DNA of 64,000 nt, taken from assembly GCA_019775845.1 (NCBI GenBank), contig JADQAV010000009.1, forward strand, positions 1,116,001-1,180,000, written 5' to 3'. A program made the position numbers and the translations under genes. The notes below the pieces were generated by a model. That model made no database searches and was not told the origin of the DNA. It saw only the letters and a program-made list of their open reading frames with translations. This DNA comes from Myrmaecium sp. VS I D KN 1 (lineage: Eukaryota > Ascomycota > Dothideomycetes > Valsariales > Valsariaceae). Shown piece after piece: positions 24,787 to 37,200 of the stretch. Position 1 is the first letter of the stretch; each line of letters begins with the position of its first letter.

Positions 24787-25111
24787 GTGATGATTCGACG
24801 TTTGCTAGCTATTTCCTTGAATATACCCCGATTTTCCTTTTCCGTGTTATTCTTTTCGCTGTGCGGCATGTGACAGCGAGCTCAACATCTACGCCGAGAC
24901 TCGACTCATAACAAACGAGCCGACGTCACCTGCGTATTATCCTACACAATTTCATCCTATCACCGTTTCATCCTCGTTCAGTCTTCTGTCTCCGTACCCT
25001 CCTTTCATATTCATCTCACTTCAGTCCGTATCGTGTCCACGCAATTCGCATCGTAACTCCAAGACCGACGGCTATTTGTGGCGAACTGCACATTGTTATC
25101 AGCCTGTCGCC
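24787..25111. promoter_or_regulatory. Promoter and leader of the Myb-like gene
   Basis: This 325-bp stretch holds the EXO84 3' end, then a pyrimidine-rich leader at 24950-25030 upstream of the ATG at 25112. No other element is seen. Confidence 0.5.
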
Positions 25112-26546
25112 ATGCCTAGCGAACAAAAAACCACGGAGTTCCTGACGTTATGTCTGAAAAACTCTGACCTTGACAAGGTGAGCTAACGCTAGGGGCTCCA
25201 GCTACCGCACATGCTGACTGACTGAGCAGATCGACTTCAACACCATTGCTGCGGAACTTGGTATCACAGCGAATGCTGCCAGCTTGCGCTGGGGTCGGCT
25301 TCGCAAAGCCTTCGACGTGGGCAAGTCATGGAGCGGATCTACAGGCCCTGACTTCCTGTTCCTGTGTCTGAAGTACTCAAACTTCAGGAGGGTGAGCTTC
25401 TATATGTGTATGGTGTGGCAGCTTCCGTGGACATCGCCGTGCTGATTATGCCAGATCAATTTCCATGAAGTAGGCAAGGCACTAGGTATCACCACGAACG
25501 CCGCAAGTCTGCGTTGGGGTCGGCTTCGCAAGTCACTCGGCGGTCCTACCAAGAACTCTGAGATTGCCTCACCTTCGGGTACCCCGACTGCTGCTTCGAA
25601 GCGAAAGCGGGGGAAGGTTTCCACGCCATCCAAGCGCAAATTGGAGACTGATGATTCGGACGACGAAAGCACCGCAAGTTACTCACCAGTAGTCAAGCGC
25701 GTCAAACGGCAGGCCGCGACTAAAGCTGCTGCCAAAATTACTGAAGATGTGAAGGTTGACTCGGAGGACAATGAGATCGAGGGAGCCTTGCAATCAAGTG
25801 AAGTGCGACAATTCGAGAATACTGACCAGCACTCCGTGATCGATGCGCACACCGAGGGCCAGGGAGGCTGCTATCAGCCAGTTGCTAACCCCATGACATC
25901 GCGTGCTAATGCTCAGGAAGCTTCCACAATCATAAAGCAGGAAGAACGCGAGGAGACTCCCAGCAACGTGACCGTGTCTGGCCCTCGTGGTGCGGTCAAC
26001 GATGTCAACCAGCACAAGGAACCACCTCGGTCTCATGTTGGCTTATCTAAGGGATACCTGACAGTGCTCCGAGCCTGCCAGGTACTTGAGCAGGCAGAAG
26101 ACTACAAGCCGAGCACCACGACTATGGGACAAGAGTTGGAACAGGGTCACATTGCCGGTGTTCACCCTGCTGTCGACGGCCAGAGCTCTGGGGCTCACCA
26201 CACTTCTTTCAATGAAGAGCCGACCACCATCCCAGCCTTGGTGGTCTCCGCGCCATATGCCGCTCCCACTGCCTTCAATGGAGATCAGTCGGCCCTTCCG
26301 TTCCCACTCCCCCTCCCAGGCCCACCGGTGTACCCATACAGCTTCGGTTATTTCGAGATCGGGAGCCAGGATACCGAAGTCGACGGGCTGGATGCCACGG
26401 CCAGTGCTGGCCTGCCGGAGTTTGGTGAGACACTGACTCAGATTCAAGGACCCTCCATCAATTCTCAGCCCGTCGCTGAGGAGTTCACTTCTTATTCGTC
26501 CTTTGTGGGCTTTGATGAGGAATATGACCTGGAAGGTCTCGTCTAA
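25112..26546 (+). CDS. Nuclear-looking protein with two tandem Myb-like repeats
   Basis: Exons are 25112-25177, 25230-25391 and 25455-26546, encoding 439 residues. Two near-identical modules stand in tandem: residues about 8-53 (FLTLCLKNSDLDK, then IDFNTIAAELGITANAASLR, then WGRLRKAF) and about 62-107 (FLFLCLKYSNFRR, then INFHEVGKALGITTNAASLR, then WGRLRKSL). These resemble the short fungal Myb/SANT-like DNA-binding module. Each module is interrupted by a phase-0 intron at the same place, just before IDFN or INFH. After them come a basic segment with likely nuclear signals (KRKRGK, KRVKR) and a long acidic, Pro/Ser-rich tail without recognisable domains, ending EEYDLEGLV. A transcription or chromatin role is inferred from the modules alone; targets are unknown. 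Confidence 0.82.
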
Positions 26547-27014
26547 CTTCACAGTGTGGATTCTATGGGGCAGTGAAAAGGCACATATTGAGCTAAGTTG
26601 GGTATTGTGGAACGGAGATCAATGCAAATGAGACGTCTGATTTGGGACGCTTGGTTTGGGAATGTCCTATTGTCCTGGAGATGCAGCTTTGCTCTCCTTA
26701 GTCTACAGTTGAAGTCTTCTAAGGCCAGCGACCACCCATTTTCTGCTACGAGGTGCTCTCAGAAGCTACTTGGTCTATTAGGAATGGCGAGGCGCCAGAA
26801 TGATTTCCCAGATGTACTCTTGACTTGCCGTGAAATAACACTTCTTGTAGCAGACGTACATCATTGAATTCATCTTCTATTTGACATCTTCGTATTTGAG
26901 CATAGAGTACTATTCGCCCTAGAACTAAGATCCATCCAATCCCAGTCACCGGAAACGCCGTCGCTATGCATTTAACATGATATGAAACCTTGAGCTTGCT
27001 CCGCCTCAAAGGAC
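26547..27014. other. Shared 3' region of convergent Myb-like gene and MTR3
   Basis: This 468-bp AT-richer stretch contains no accepted gene; the 89-codon frame at 26598 has no recognisable product. Confidence 0.55.
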
Positions 27015-28065
27015 TCAGCCAACCATATCCACCTCTTTCGCCCCCGTTTCAGTGGTGCTTGATCCTTGCAATGAAGACTCCAGTTCAGGGAATTTAAGTA
27101 TCGCAGCTTCCTTGATCCCCTCGAGTAGCACTGTGCGTGAGGCCACGGCAGCTTGGACGGCTTTCTCGACCAAAGTTTCGGTTGAGTCTCCAGCATTCCC
27201 CTTCATCCACAGCTCGGTCACTTCGTCTCGTCCCGCCAGATATCCCACCACACATGCGGCTTCGATTTTCTTGTGTTCACTTGGGCAAGGATCAAGAATG
27301 AGGTTATCTTCCTCGGCTGTGTCTCCATCCTCTTTAGGGACAAGGGCTGCTACGCCACCGGTAACTAGATCTACGCAGTCTATGCCTGCGTCGACCACCG
27401 CAGCACTGGCAGCAGTAATGCATCCGGCAAGAACCCCCATGAGGCCCCAACCCAAGCCCGCGCCGATACCCGTGGAGCCTCCGCCGAGCTCGTCACCCCA
27501 CCACCTGTCCTCCTCGCCTTCAAGGATGGTGATCACAACATCTACGCCGCTCTTAGGCCATCGATCGCTCAGTATCACGCCGCGCAACGCCGTCTCAACG
27601 TGAACGCCAAGATCCCGTTCGGAGGAATCACGGATGTAGCCGCGTCGCTGACGCGCAGCGAAAGGAGCAAACTTGACGCTCGTGGTTAACAAGAGATGCG
27701 GCGAGAACGGCGAGCTTCGCGGGAGAGGTTTCGGTCCGTGGACGGAGCATGCGATCTTCAGTGATGATGTAGGCGGGATGAGGGAGTCTGTAGCATCCTG
27801 TCCGGACGTGGATGTAAGTTCGAGATAAGAGGAGCCACTGGCCGTCGGATTCAGGCCGGTCTTCAAGACTGTGCGAACGTTAGAGGTTGATGTTGATCGA
27901 ACAACGGTGGTCGCGGAGATGCTCACATATTTTGCGGAGCTCATCCGGCTTGCGGGAGCGACGTGGACGTTGCAATTGAAGCTCCTTCGAACCGGAGACG
28001 GATGAAGCAAAAATTGGAGGCGCTGTACCACCGCTTGGACCGTTCACTCTGCGCCTGTCAGCCAT
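27015..28065 (-). CDS. MTR3: Exosome complex component Mtr3 (RNase PH-like)
   Basis: Mtr3 is one of six RNase PH-like subunits forming the inactive barrel of the RNA exosome, which processes and degrades RNA in nucleus and cytoplasm. Exons are 28065-27927 and 27868-27015, encoding 330 residues. Splicing produces RKIFLKTGLNPTASGSSYLE, the family signature, across the junction. Further blocks are CSVHGPKPLPRSSPFSP, SERDLGVHVETALRGVI and GCITAASAAVVDAGIDCVDL, matching RNase PH strands and helices. Without the splice the frame extends to 28031 only from a non-ATG codon, so the two-exon model is preferred. The gene is divergent from the cysteine-rich gene at 28868. Confidence 0.9.
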
Positions 28066-28867
28066 GGTTTCGATTCGCGAATGTGAAGTATATGCGACAG
28101 TCTGGCAGCTGCTCAGCCTAGGCGGGGAAATTTTGGGCGGACGTCCACGGTTGCCCGGGATCAACCTAACCAAAGTCGGGTGGGTGAGGACGGAGGTCCA
28201 GGTGGTCCCTGCGACCGGGGCTAGGTTTCACCGACCCCGCGGATATATTTTTCCACATTCTCATCCGAACTTGAGAAACTCCATCCTCCTGGTGTTATAC
28301 CTACACTACTCTACATTGTCAAGCATTGCAGCCTCTCACATCCAACCATGAGCTGAGTAGCTAAGGTTGAGCCTCCCACCGGAGTGGGTAGGCTTTTTTT
28401 CGACGTGATCTGTTGCCAATATCCTCAAAGCCATGCTGCTGGACAGGGCTTGTCGGGAGATCTTCCGATGCAGGCATTTCCCATTGAAGGTCTTTAGCTC
28501 CTGTATCCTCCTTGGCTTTGTTATGCCGAGTGGTGGTCGAAGTCTAATGTGTGCCCTTTCGGTAAGTTGCTCTATTTCTTCAATCCGTTGTTGCTTTTAC
28601 GTGAGGAAACCCATTCACAACCAGTTCTGGCGATCTTACCGTGAGCCATTGAACAAACATGCACTACCATCTGACTCTGGTCTTGTTTTCCGGAACAACT
28701 ATTGCACGTCTTGGCGCACAACGTTCTGACTCCAATACAGCAAAGCACCCCACAATGTGCCGTTCGCAAACGCAGTATCAAATCCGAGAGGCAGCCTCCA
28801 TTCTCTACTGACTGAAGCAAGTGCGGCGCGGGAACTGTTCTCTTCTGTGGCCACCTTGTTTTGCACG
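28066..28867. promoter_or_regulatory. Region between divergent MTR3 and the cysteine-rich gene
   Basis: This 802-bp stretch holds an AT-rich TATA-like patch, GGATATATTTTTCC, near 28240. A 98-codon ATG frame at 28433-28729 has no recognisable product and may be leader sequence of the next gene. Confidence 0.45.
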
Positions 28868-30056
28868 ATGCCGGCACCTCGTCGCCTCGCCATTCCATGG
28901 AATTGGCAAACAAGCAACAGCAGTGACCGCTACAAGAAGTCATGGGAACACTCCGTGAAGATGGAGTCAGATGAATTTGGTGAAGTCGCCGACGAACCAT
29001 GTACGCAATGCAAGGCAGATAACATGGTCTGTCGTCGCTACAAGCCTGGTGTCTGCCCTCGCGTCCGTACGTGTAGTGCTTGCAAGGTCAAACGCAAGCC
29101 TCATTGCTCCTTCTCCGTAAGTTTTGGCCGTCAATATCATCTTGGCGTAGTTGCTAATTGGCTTTTGATAGGCGCGCTCTGTACCTTCTAGGCCTTGGTC
29201 GCCACCGCGGTCACCAGATCCCGACCTGGAAGAGGGAGAAGGTGATCCCATCAATGCTACGGCAACTCAGAAGGGTGATGGAGCCGGCAGTAACAAGAGG
29301 CACAATCGAACTGCAGACATAGGCCGTTTCATGCCTCTCTCCAAGCGTCAACAGACTAGCCCATCGGCACACTCGTCATCTGGTACTACTGAACGAGACA
29401 AGGTGACTCGACTTTCTCCCTTGGTGAATGAAATGGTTCAGAAATCATCGACCCAAGATTCCGCAAGCCCGCCAACGCATCCATTCTCCAAGGTGTGGTC
29501 ACCTTTACATCGTTCCGAGGTAGACTTTCTGCCAGCGAGTTCTGTTGCGACTAGACCAGGACATGGATCGCCTCTATTGGGGTGCAATGCCGTCAATAAA
29601 GCCGGCGTCAGTCCTTCAGCTTGCACATATAACGGAAAGGGCGGTTCTGCGGCCGGTGGCAGTCTTAAATGCTACCGAGCATCGAAGCACATGCTGTCCG
29701 CATCGAACACCGCCGCGCCATTAATCGAAGCCTTTGATAGGGCATCTGCTATGAGCTCAAGAGCGACAAAATTCTCTCCATCAGACCCTACCGAAGTTCG
29801 ATCATATCGTGGCTCATTGGAAGCGAAACAGTTAGGGTCGGAGACTTCCTACCCAACGACCTCAGTCTCTGCTCAGGAGGAACTCATCGAACGTTGCGTT
29901 GAGGGCATGACCAGACTGCAACAACGCATGGTCGAGCTTGGTGCGGATATGCGGTCTCCAGACGTTGACTTGAAGCTCCTGCGTCAGAGACACCGTGAAC
30001 ACATAGCGGAGCTTGCCCACCTGACGGGCATGCTTGTTCGCGCTACGTCAGAGTGA
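28868..30056 (+). CDS. Cysteine-rich zinc-cluster-like protein of unknown function
   Basis: Exons are 28868-29116 and 29172-30056 (intron with GTAAGT donor and GATAG acceptor), giving 377 residues. Residues about 47-83 hold two cysteine triplets: CTQCKADNMVC (CX2CX6C) and CSACKVKRKPHC (CX2CX7C), with one more Cys between. The basic second triplet looks like the first half of a Zn2Cys6 cluster and the first triplet like its second half, so the order is reversed relative to Gal4-type proteins. The middle is Ser/Thr-rich and disordered. The C-terminal 60 residues (EELIERCVEGMTRLQQRMVE onward) look like a coiled coil. The start is uncertain; 28868 is the first ATG in this frame. DNA binding is only an inference, and I do not recognise a named family. 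Confidence 0.65.
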
Positions 30057-31677
30057 GTGGTGTGTGATCCTGTACAAGGTATGAAAACTATTCCAATTCT
30101 CCTGCCTAAGTCGTGCTTCCGTGATGAATGTATTTTTTCAGTTCTGCTACTGAACTACATTGAGGATAACATATACCATCTTACCAAATTGTCTGATGAA
30201 GCTTCTATCATCTTCCGTTGCAGTTACTTTCGATTGTTAGACATCTGCTAACCGATAATCGCAACATATAGGTCAATTTCTTTTCCATCAAAGATGTTAG
30301 AAGGTACACACCATTACCCAGTGTGAATTACTGAAAATGTAAGGTTAAAAAACGTCCTAATTCCATCTTGCTATGATGAAAACCAAGTTATATCCATTCA
30401 ATGACGCCTTTTCTGCCGGGTCACCCTCCCGCACCGGACTGGTCTTAGACTGGTATGATAGGTTGTGGAGTTGTTGCGGGAAGCGTCTTCCTTTGGTGGA
30501 CGTGTGCTGCGACGTAATGCTGGTCTTCGAGTCGCAAGCCGAACAGCCCGTCTTGGGTTATTCGAACTTCCGGCCGGCAGAATGGCATGACTAAAACGGC
30601 TTTCTGAGCAAAATCCGCATCTCTTTCACAACTGAATATGCTAGCGGGGTTCTGGCTAACCAAGACCCTAGGTATTAGTCGACCCAACTTGTCTTTATAT
30701 GCGAGCTGGAAGAAGCAGCATCTGCTGAGATTACATGGTTTCCAGGTCTCCCAGTTGACCTGAGGATGAGTCCAACTGGATGGCCACCGGACCCTCCGTA
30801 GACAATGCAACCAACTTTTTATCTTCTTATGGACGTTCTGATGCTTCGTGACACCTGTGATTCGCTTGTGTTCAGATGTGGTTTGGTGAGAGGTTTTTCG
30901 GCAAGCTGTAATCAGTCTTGGAAGCAAGTACCTACCTAGTAGTGATGGGCACCGTGCCGGAACGATTTGTCCGCCGAGTACCAAGCTGAAATCGTGCCTC
31001 GCACAACACTTGGCGTCAGAACCCCTTTTATCGCGCCCTCCTGTCTCCCTGTAGAAGCCCAAGAGTCTCTCTAGAGCTGTCCTCCAATAAGCGACGCATC
31101 CGTTGCTACCTGTGCTCACTCCTTGCGTTAACGGTGCTGTCGGAATAGAGTTACGGAGGCAAGCTAAATTTGGCCCTATTCCCCGAGCCTCTTCGATTGC
31201 GAAGGGACCCTGATGAGACTACAACCACCGTGACCGACAACCCAACAAGAATCCCGTACCAGGCTTCCAACGCCCTCCCGCACTTCGGCGACAGCCAGGA
31301 TCTTCTCGAAGCAGTGCCGCAACATCGACAGCGTCCCCCACCGTTAATTCGGCGCGTTCCTACATCGCTCAAATCGGAGACGACCAGTCCCAGATCCGAC
31401 AACTGTGGCTTTCTTGTCCGTGGATAATTTCGCGGCTGCAGAATTATCTCGTCCTCTCAGGTCACATTCTTGGACGTTGGATCCATCCTCCACCTGCTTG
31501 CCCTGCGAGACACTTCGCAACCGGTTCTTGATCCCATAGCCGGAGCTGAACTCGGAAGCGGAGGTCACCGGGGAACCTTCATAAGCTCAAGGCCCGACCT
31601 TCAGGAGTTCCGCGCCGACCATCCCGAGCGCAGCTCTAATGCTGCCATTACATGCGACACCATCTAGCAGGAACAAA
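30057..31677. other. Gene-poor region before ANP1
   Basis: This 1.6-kb stretch is the second-largest gene-free region. A 224-codon minus frame (30445-31119) opens at a GTG and matches nothing I know. I see no terminal repeats, target duplications or transposase motifs. The right part should contain the ANP1 promoter. Confidence 0.5.
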
Positions 31678-33307
31678 ATGCATCGCAATGCTTATTCAAA
31701 CGGTCATGCCGGGCTCCCCTTGGCTGGAAAGACATTCCATATCGAGCCACACAAGTACGTTCATAGTTCAATTATGGGGATACCGGACTTCTATCCAGTC
31801 CTCGTATAACCCAGGGGCATTGTAAAGCGGGCATTATAGTCTTCCGCGTACTAACGCTCTCCTTTAGATTCACTCCTCGGACGCACTCGGCGCTGAGAAA
31901 GCGAAAGCAGCTACTCGTGCGGGTTGGATCGTTCATCTCCCTCGTCTTCATGCTCCTATGCATATTTTCCTCCACGGTACGAACATTCGTGTCCTCAGCA
32001 CTACCCATCGGTGTATTTTCCGATGGAGACGATACTCAGCTCGAGACCGTTCGATATTACGATTTGAACAATGTGCAAGGAACCGCCCGTGGCTGGGAAA
32101 GGGAAGAGCGGATCCTTCTCTGTGCTCCGCTAAGAGATGCCGCCGCGCATCTGCATATGTTCTTCGGACACCTCTCGAACTTGACCTACCCCCATAACTT
32201 GATTGATCTTGCCTTCCTGGTAGGAGATTCGAAGGATAATACGCTTTCGCTTCTTACCGAGCAGCTTGAACTGCTCCAGCAACACGCGGATCCGAAGCAA
32301 AGGTTCGGAGAGATATCCATCATGGAGAAAGACTTTGGCCAAAAGGTCGACCAAGATGTAGAGAGCAGGCACGGTTTTGCGGCTCAAGCAAGTCGGAGAA
32401 AATCCATGGCACAAGCTCGCAACTGGTTGCTAAGCGCGGCGCTCCGCCCATATCACAGCTGGGTCTACTGGAGAGATGTCGATGTGGAAACCGCACCTTT
32501 CACTATCTTGGAGGACCTCATGCGTCACAACAAGGATGTCATCGTCCCTAGTAGGTTTGACTGGCATCTGTCTTAATGGCAATTCACTGATTATATATTG
32601 TAGATGTTTGGAGACCTCTGCCCGACTGGTTGGGAGGTGAACAACCCTACGACTTGAATTCTTGGCAAGAATCCGAAACCGCTCTTGCTCTAGCAGATAC
32701 CCTTGATGAGGATGCTGTTATTGTCGAAGGTTACGCTGAATATGCCACTTGGCGGCCGCATCTTGCTTATCTCCGTGACCCTTATGGTGATCCGGACATG
32801 GAAATGGAAATTGACGGTGTTGGTGGCGTCAGCATCTTAGCCAAAGCTAGGGTCTTCCGCTCTGGGGTGCATTTCCCAGCCTTCAGTTTCGAGAAGCATG
32901 CTGAAACCGAAGGGTTTGGCAAGGTACGATTCCGCATAGTCTTCCCGCGGACGAAGCTAACTCGACTTCAGATGGCAAAGCGCATGAAATTCTCAGTGGT
33001 CGGTCTGCCTCATTACACCATCTGGCATCTGTACGAACCAAGTGTGGACGACATCCGCCACATGGAGGAAATGGAGCAGGAACGCAAGGCCAAAGAAGCG
33101 GAGGAACGGGCGAATCAGGAGCGTCTTGAGAAGATTCAGGCTCAGTTTGATAATCCGAGCAACCAGTGGGACCAGGACAAGGAAGGTATCCGCGAGGTTG
33201 CCAAACAAGATTATGTGGCAAATGAACAGAGTGCAGAGGGCGGCGCTGCGGCCACCGAACAGAAGGTTGATGCAGTCGCTGAAAACCAGGCCGGTGCTGG
33301 ACAGTAA
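31678..33307 (+). CDS. ANP1: Golgi alpha-1,6-mannosyltransferase subunit, Anp1/Van1/Mnn9 family (GT62)
   Basis: The family forms Golgi mannan polymerase complexes that extend N-glycan outer chains. Exons are 31678-31754, 31868-32550, 32604-32923 and 32972-33307, giving 471 residues. It is a type II membrane protein: a short basic cytosolic tail (RTHSALRKRKQL), then a signal anchor at about residues 40-62 (FISLVFMLLCIFSSTVRTFV). The lumenal domain has ERILLCAPLRDAAAHL, the DXD-containing YWRDVDVETAPFTILEDL, DVIVPNVWRPLPDW formed over the second junction, and LPHYTIWHLYEPSVDDIRHMEE. A Glu/Gln/Ala-rich tail follows, as in Anp1. The last intron (32924-32971, 48 bp) has no in-frame stop, so retention would add 16 residues. 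Confidence 0.93.
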
Positions 33308-34282
33308 GATCTGTGCCCAACCTCTAGGCATACATGATGTGCTTACAACTTAGTAGGCGCTAAGCGGACTGAGGTCGTGACCAATGGAAATGGCAAATCC
33401 TAGGATGACTGATGACTTCATCCCACACGGCTACCCGAATCGTAGCGCTATCGGCATGGAATTTATCGCTCTTCACTCCGTGATGAGAGCACTCAATTCC
33501 TGTTGCAGGCAAACTCGCCGCCGGAATTGCTGGCCCGCCCTAGGTGGGAATGACATCCTTTGGGTATGAGATAAGGGAATTAATCGGCCAATGCTAGAGT
33601 CAACCTGTACATTCAGCTTTACTTTTCCTCATTATTTCGCTTTCAGGGGGTTTGGTGATCTAGACATGGTGCGGCCATCTGTAAATATGGATGTTTGGGC
33701 ACTTGCTCGCGCCTTTCACGAGCACACCTGGGCTGATCTTTTCGGAGTCGCAAGGTGTATGAATAAAAACTCTATGTAATCAATGCAATCAGCCCGACAT
33801 GGAATTGCCTGCTGTCCTCGGTCTGTTTCCGGACACAGTGCGCATTTTTGATACATCGTATGTGAGATCAATATGATAGAGAATTAACTTTGTCAAGATT
33901 AAAGTAAGAAGGAGACCACTGAGACTTCTGCGTGAGTCCGGTCAGTGGTCCTTTGGTGGTGCCCGGGGACGACCCCGGCCACGGATGCCTTGGCAAATGT
34001 CCAGATTTCCACATCCATCTTGTATCGCTCCGAGACGTTTGCCGTGAAGACGCCGACTTGGATCTTCCTGTCCGCTTTCTTGTTCGATTTTCTTCCGCTG
34101 AGCATCATGAGTTACGGCTTTGGGATCGCTCGTTCCGCTCGTATCTGAAGTAGGGTCCTATTGGTTCATACGTGTACCTTAAGTCCGTCTCCGGCGATTC
34201 CAAGCTCCCCCGAGCACTGGCTCCTCAGCACATCGCGAACACCGAAAGACTTGGAGCCACATAGCCGGCCCTCGCAATTAAC
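33308..34282. promoter_or_regulatory. Intergenic, ANP1 3' end and GEA promoter
   Basis: This 975-bp AT-richer stretch has an ATTGG (inverted CCAAT) pentamer at 34160-34164 about 120 bp before the next start codon. No gene is recognised. Confidence 0.5.
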
Positions 34283-37200
34283 ATGATGCCGGCTCCTTCA
34301 CCTCCTCTAGCACGTACTGTTCCGGTCTCCGTCGCGGTCGACCCAGTCGCGCTGGTCGTCACAGAATGCATTACGGTCACATCGGCAATGCGCAAGCATG
34401 CGCGCTGGGCTCACTCCTCGGTTTCCGCGATCCTCGGTGGAGGAGCTACCAAACCGATTCCCAGCCAGCGGAGGAGCTTGGGAAGAACTCCGTCTGGCCA
34501 TACTTTGGCTCAGGTTGAGGATGACGATGCTCTCACGAGCAGGTGGGGGCTTAGGGGAAAGAAGGGGAAGAGCATGCAAGACAACCCGTTGATATCTGCC
34601 TTCGCGAGGCTAAGGAGTGATCTCAAAGGATGCAAAGGTCAGTACTGAGTCCCTTAGATTGCCACGGCTGTGACTTAGAGGAGTATCCCAGATCTGGCCA
34701 CATTCGACACGCCCTCTCTTCTCCACCCGTTCCTCCAGGTTATACGATCATCTTCTACGTCAGCGCCCATAACCTCTCTCGCCCTCATTGCTATTACGAA
34801 ATTCCTCTCGTACAACATCATAACGCGGGACTCCCCGAGGCTGGCAGAAGCCATGCAGCTACTCTCTTCCGCCATAACACATTGTCGATTCGAAGCAAGT
34901 GACTCATCGGCCGACGAGATCGTGTTGTTGCGGATATTGAAGCTCATGGAAGGCATGATTTCGGGACCGGGAGGTGACATCCTGGGTGACGAAAGCGTGT
35001 GTGAGATGATGGAGACCGGATTGAGCATGTGTTGCCAGGCAAGATTGTCGGAACTTCTCCGCAGGTCGGCAGAAATATCTATGGTATCAATGTGCCAGAT
35101 TATCTTCGAGCGGTTAAAGCATCTTGAAGTCGAAGCCGGTGATGAGCCTAGTGCTTTGGACGAGAATACCAAGGACGACATGGACACGGTGAAGATGGAG
35201 CCCTCGGTGAACGGCGACTCGCTGGCCGTGCCTAATGAAGCTGCGGACGAAAGCCGTTCTTCAAACAGCCTGGAGAAGCCAACAGACGGGAGCGAGGACG
35301 AAGCTTCCGGAAACGGCAACAGCAGCCAATTGGATTTGCCGGCAACTGCAGAAGGGGCTGAACCTGTCGTTATAAAACCGTACTCCCTTCCTTCCATACG
35401 GGAACTCTTACGTGTACTCGTCGACCTGCTAGATCCGCACGATCGGCAGCATACTGACACCATGAGAGTAATGGCCTTGCGGATTGTAGACGTCGCCCTG
35501 GAAGTAGCGGGCCCGTCAATTGCTAATCATCCGACTCTGGCCTCCCTGGTACAGGACACACTTTGCAGGAACTTGTTCCAACTTGTTCGGGCGGAAAACA
35601 TGGCTATCCTGAACGAATCGTTGCGGGTTGCCGGTACGCTACTTGCGACTTGCAGAGGCGTATTGAAGCTGCAGCAAGAACTATACCTCTCCTACCTTAT
35701 AGCATGCCTCTTCCCGCGTGTGGATATACCTGCAGAAGATGGCATCGATCCTTCAATATACGAAGGCGTTCCTCAGGCCCCCAGCCTAGTGAAGCCACCT
35801 CCCTCTCCGTCTCAGTCAAGCAGCGGCAGGTCTACACCAGTTCCTGTTAAAGATCGACAAAGGCTCGGTTTGGAGGGGGGTCAAAGAAAGCCGGATGCAC
35901 GGGAAGCAATGGTGGAGAATCTCGGAGCCCTTGTACGGATACCTTCATTTATGGCCGAGCTATTCGTCAATTACGACTGCGATATTGACCGAACCGATCT
36001 CTGCATGGACATTGTCGGCCTATTGTCGCGGAACGCTTTCCCGGATTCGGCTACTTGGAGCACGGTGAATGTTCCTCCACTCTGTCTTGATTCCTTGCTG
36101 GGCTATGTCCAGTCCGTTGCGGACAGACTGGACGATGAACCCATCATGGAGGGTTACCCTTCTGTTGAGCTTCTCAGGCAGCAGCGAGCAAGGAAGAAGA
36201 TCATCATTCGCGGAACTGCTAAGTTTAATGAGAACCCTAAAGGCGGAATAGCCTTCCTTGCGTCTCACGGAATCATTGAGAACCCGGATTCGCCAGAGTG
36301 CATTGCCAGATTCCTAAGAGGCACAACTCGGATCGACAAAAAGGTATTAGGAGAGTATTTATCCAAGAAGTCGAATGAAGGTGTTCTTAGCGCTTTCATG
36401 GAAACGTTCGATTTCACAGGGCAACGAGTCGATGAGGCACTTCGGCAGCTCCTGAATTCTTTCCGCCTCCCTGGTGAATCTCAGTTGATTGAGCGAATTG
36501 TCACCCAGTTTGCTGAAAAGTATTGCTCCAGCTCAATTCCAGAAGGCGTTGCCAACAAGGATGCCGTCTACGTCCTGACGTATGCTATTATCATGCTCAA
36601 CACCGACCAGCATAATCCCAACCTCAAATCACAGAAGCGTATGACGTTGGAAGACTTCTCGAGGAATCTCCGTGGAGTAAACGATGGGAAGGACTTCCCT
36701 CCGGAATATCTTGGGGACATCTTCGAAGCCATCCGAACGCATGAGATCATCTTACCTGAAGAGCATGACAACAAGCATGCTTACGATTATGCCTGGAAAG
36801 AACTGCTGGTCAAGGTGCGATCAGCGACGCCTATGGTAATCTGTAACACGAACCTACACGATGCAGACATGTTCGCTGCCACATGGAGGCCAATTGTTGC
36901 CACCTTGTCTTATGTGTTCATGTCTGCCACGGACGATGCAGTCTTCACGCGTGTTGTTACTGGGTTCGACCAGTGCGCCCAAATCGCGGCGAAATATGGA
37001 ATAAGTGAGTGTCTTGATCGCATCATCCTCTGCTTGTCCAGCATCAGCACACTTGCTCCCAAGGTGCCACCGAGTACATCATTGAATACGGAAGTGCAAG
37101 CCGAGGAAGGGAGGAGTGTGATGGTTAGTGAAACTGCAGTACGGTTCGGTCGTGACAGCAGAGCACAATTAGCCACTCTGATTTTGTTCCGCGTGATCAA

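Noticed and set aside
30445-31119. 224-codon minus-strand frame
   Set aside because: It opens at a GTG and gives no family resemblance.
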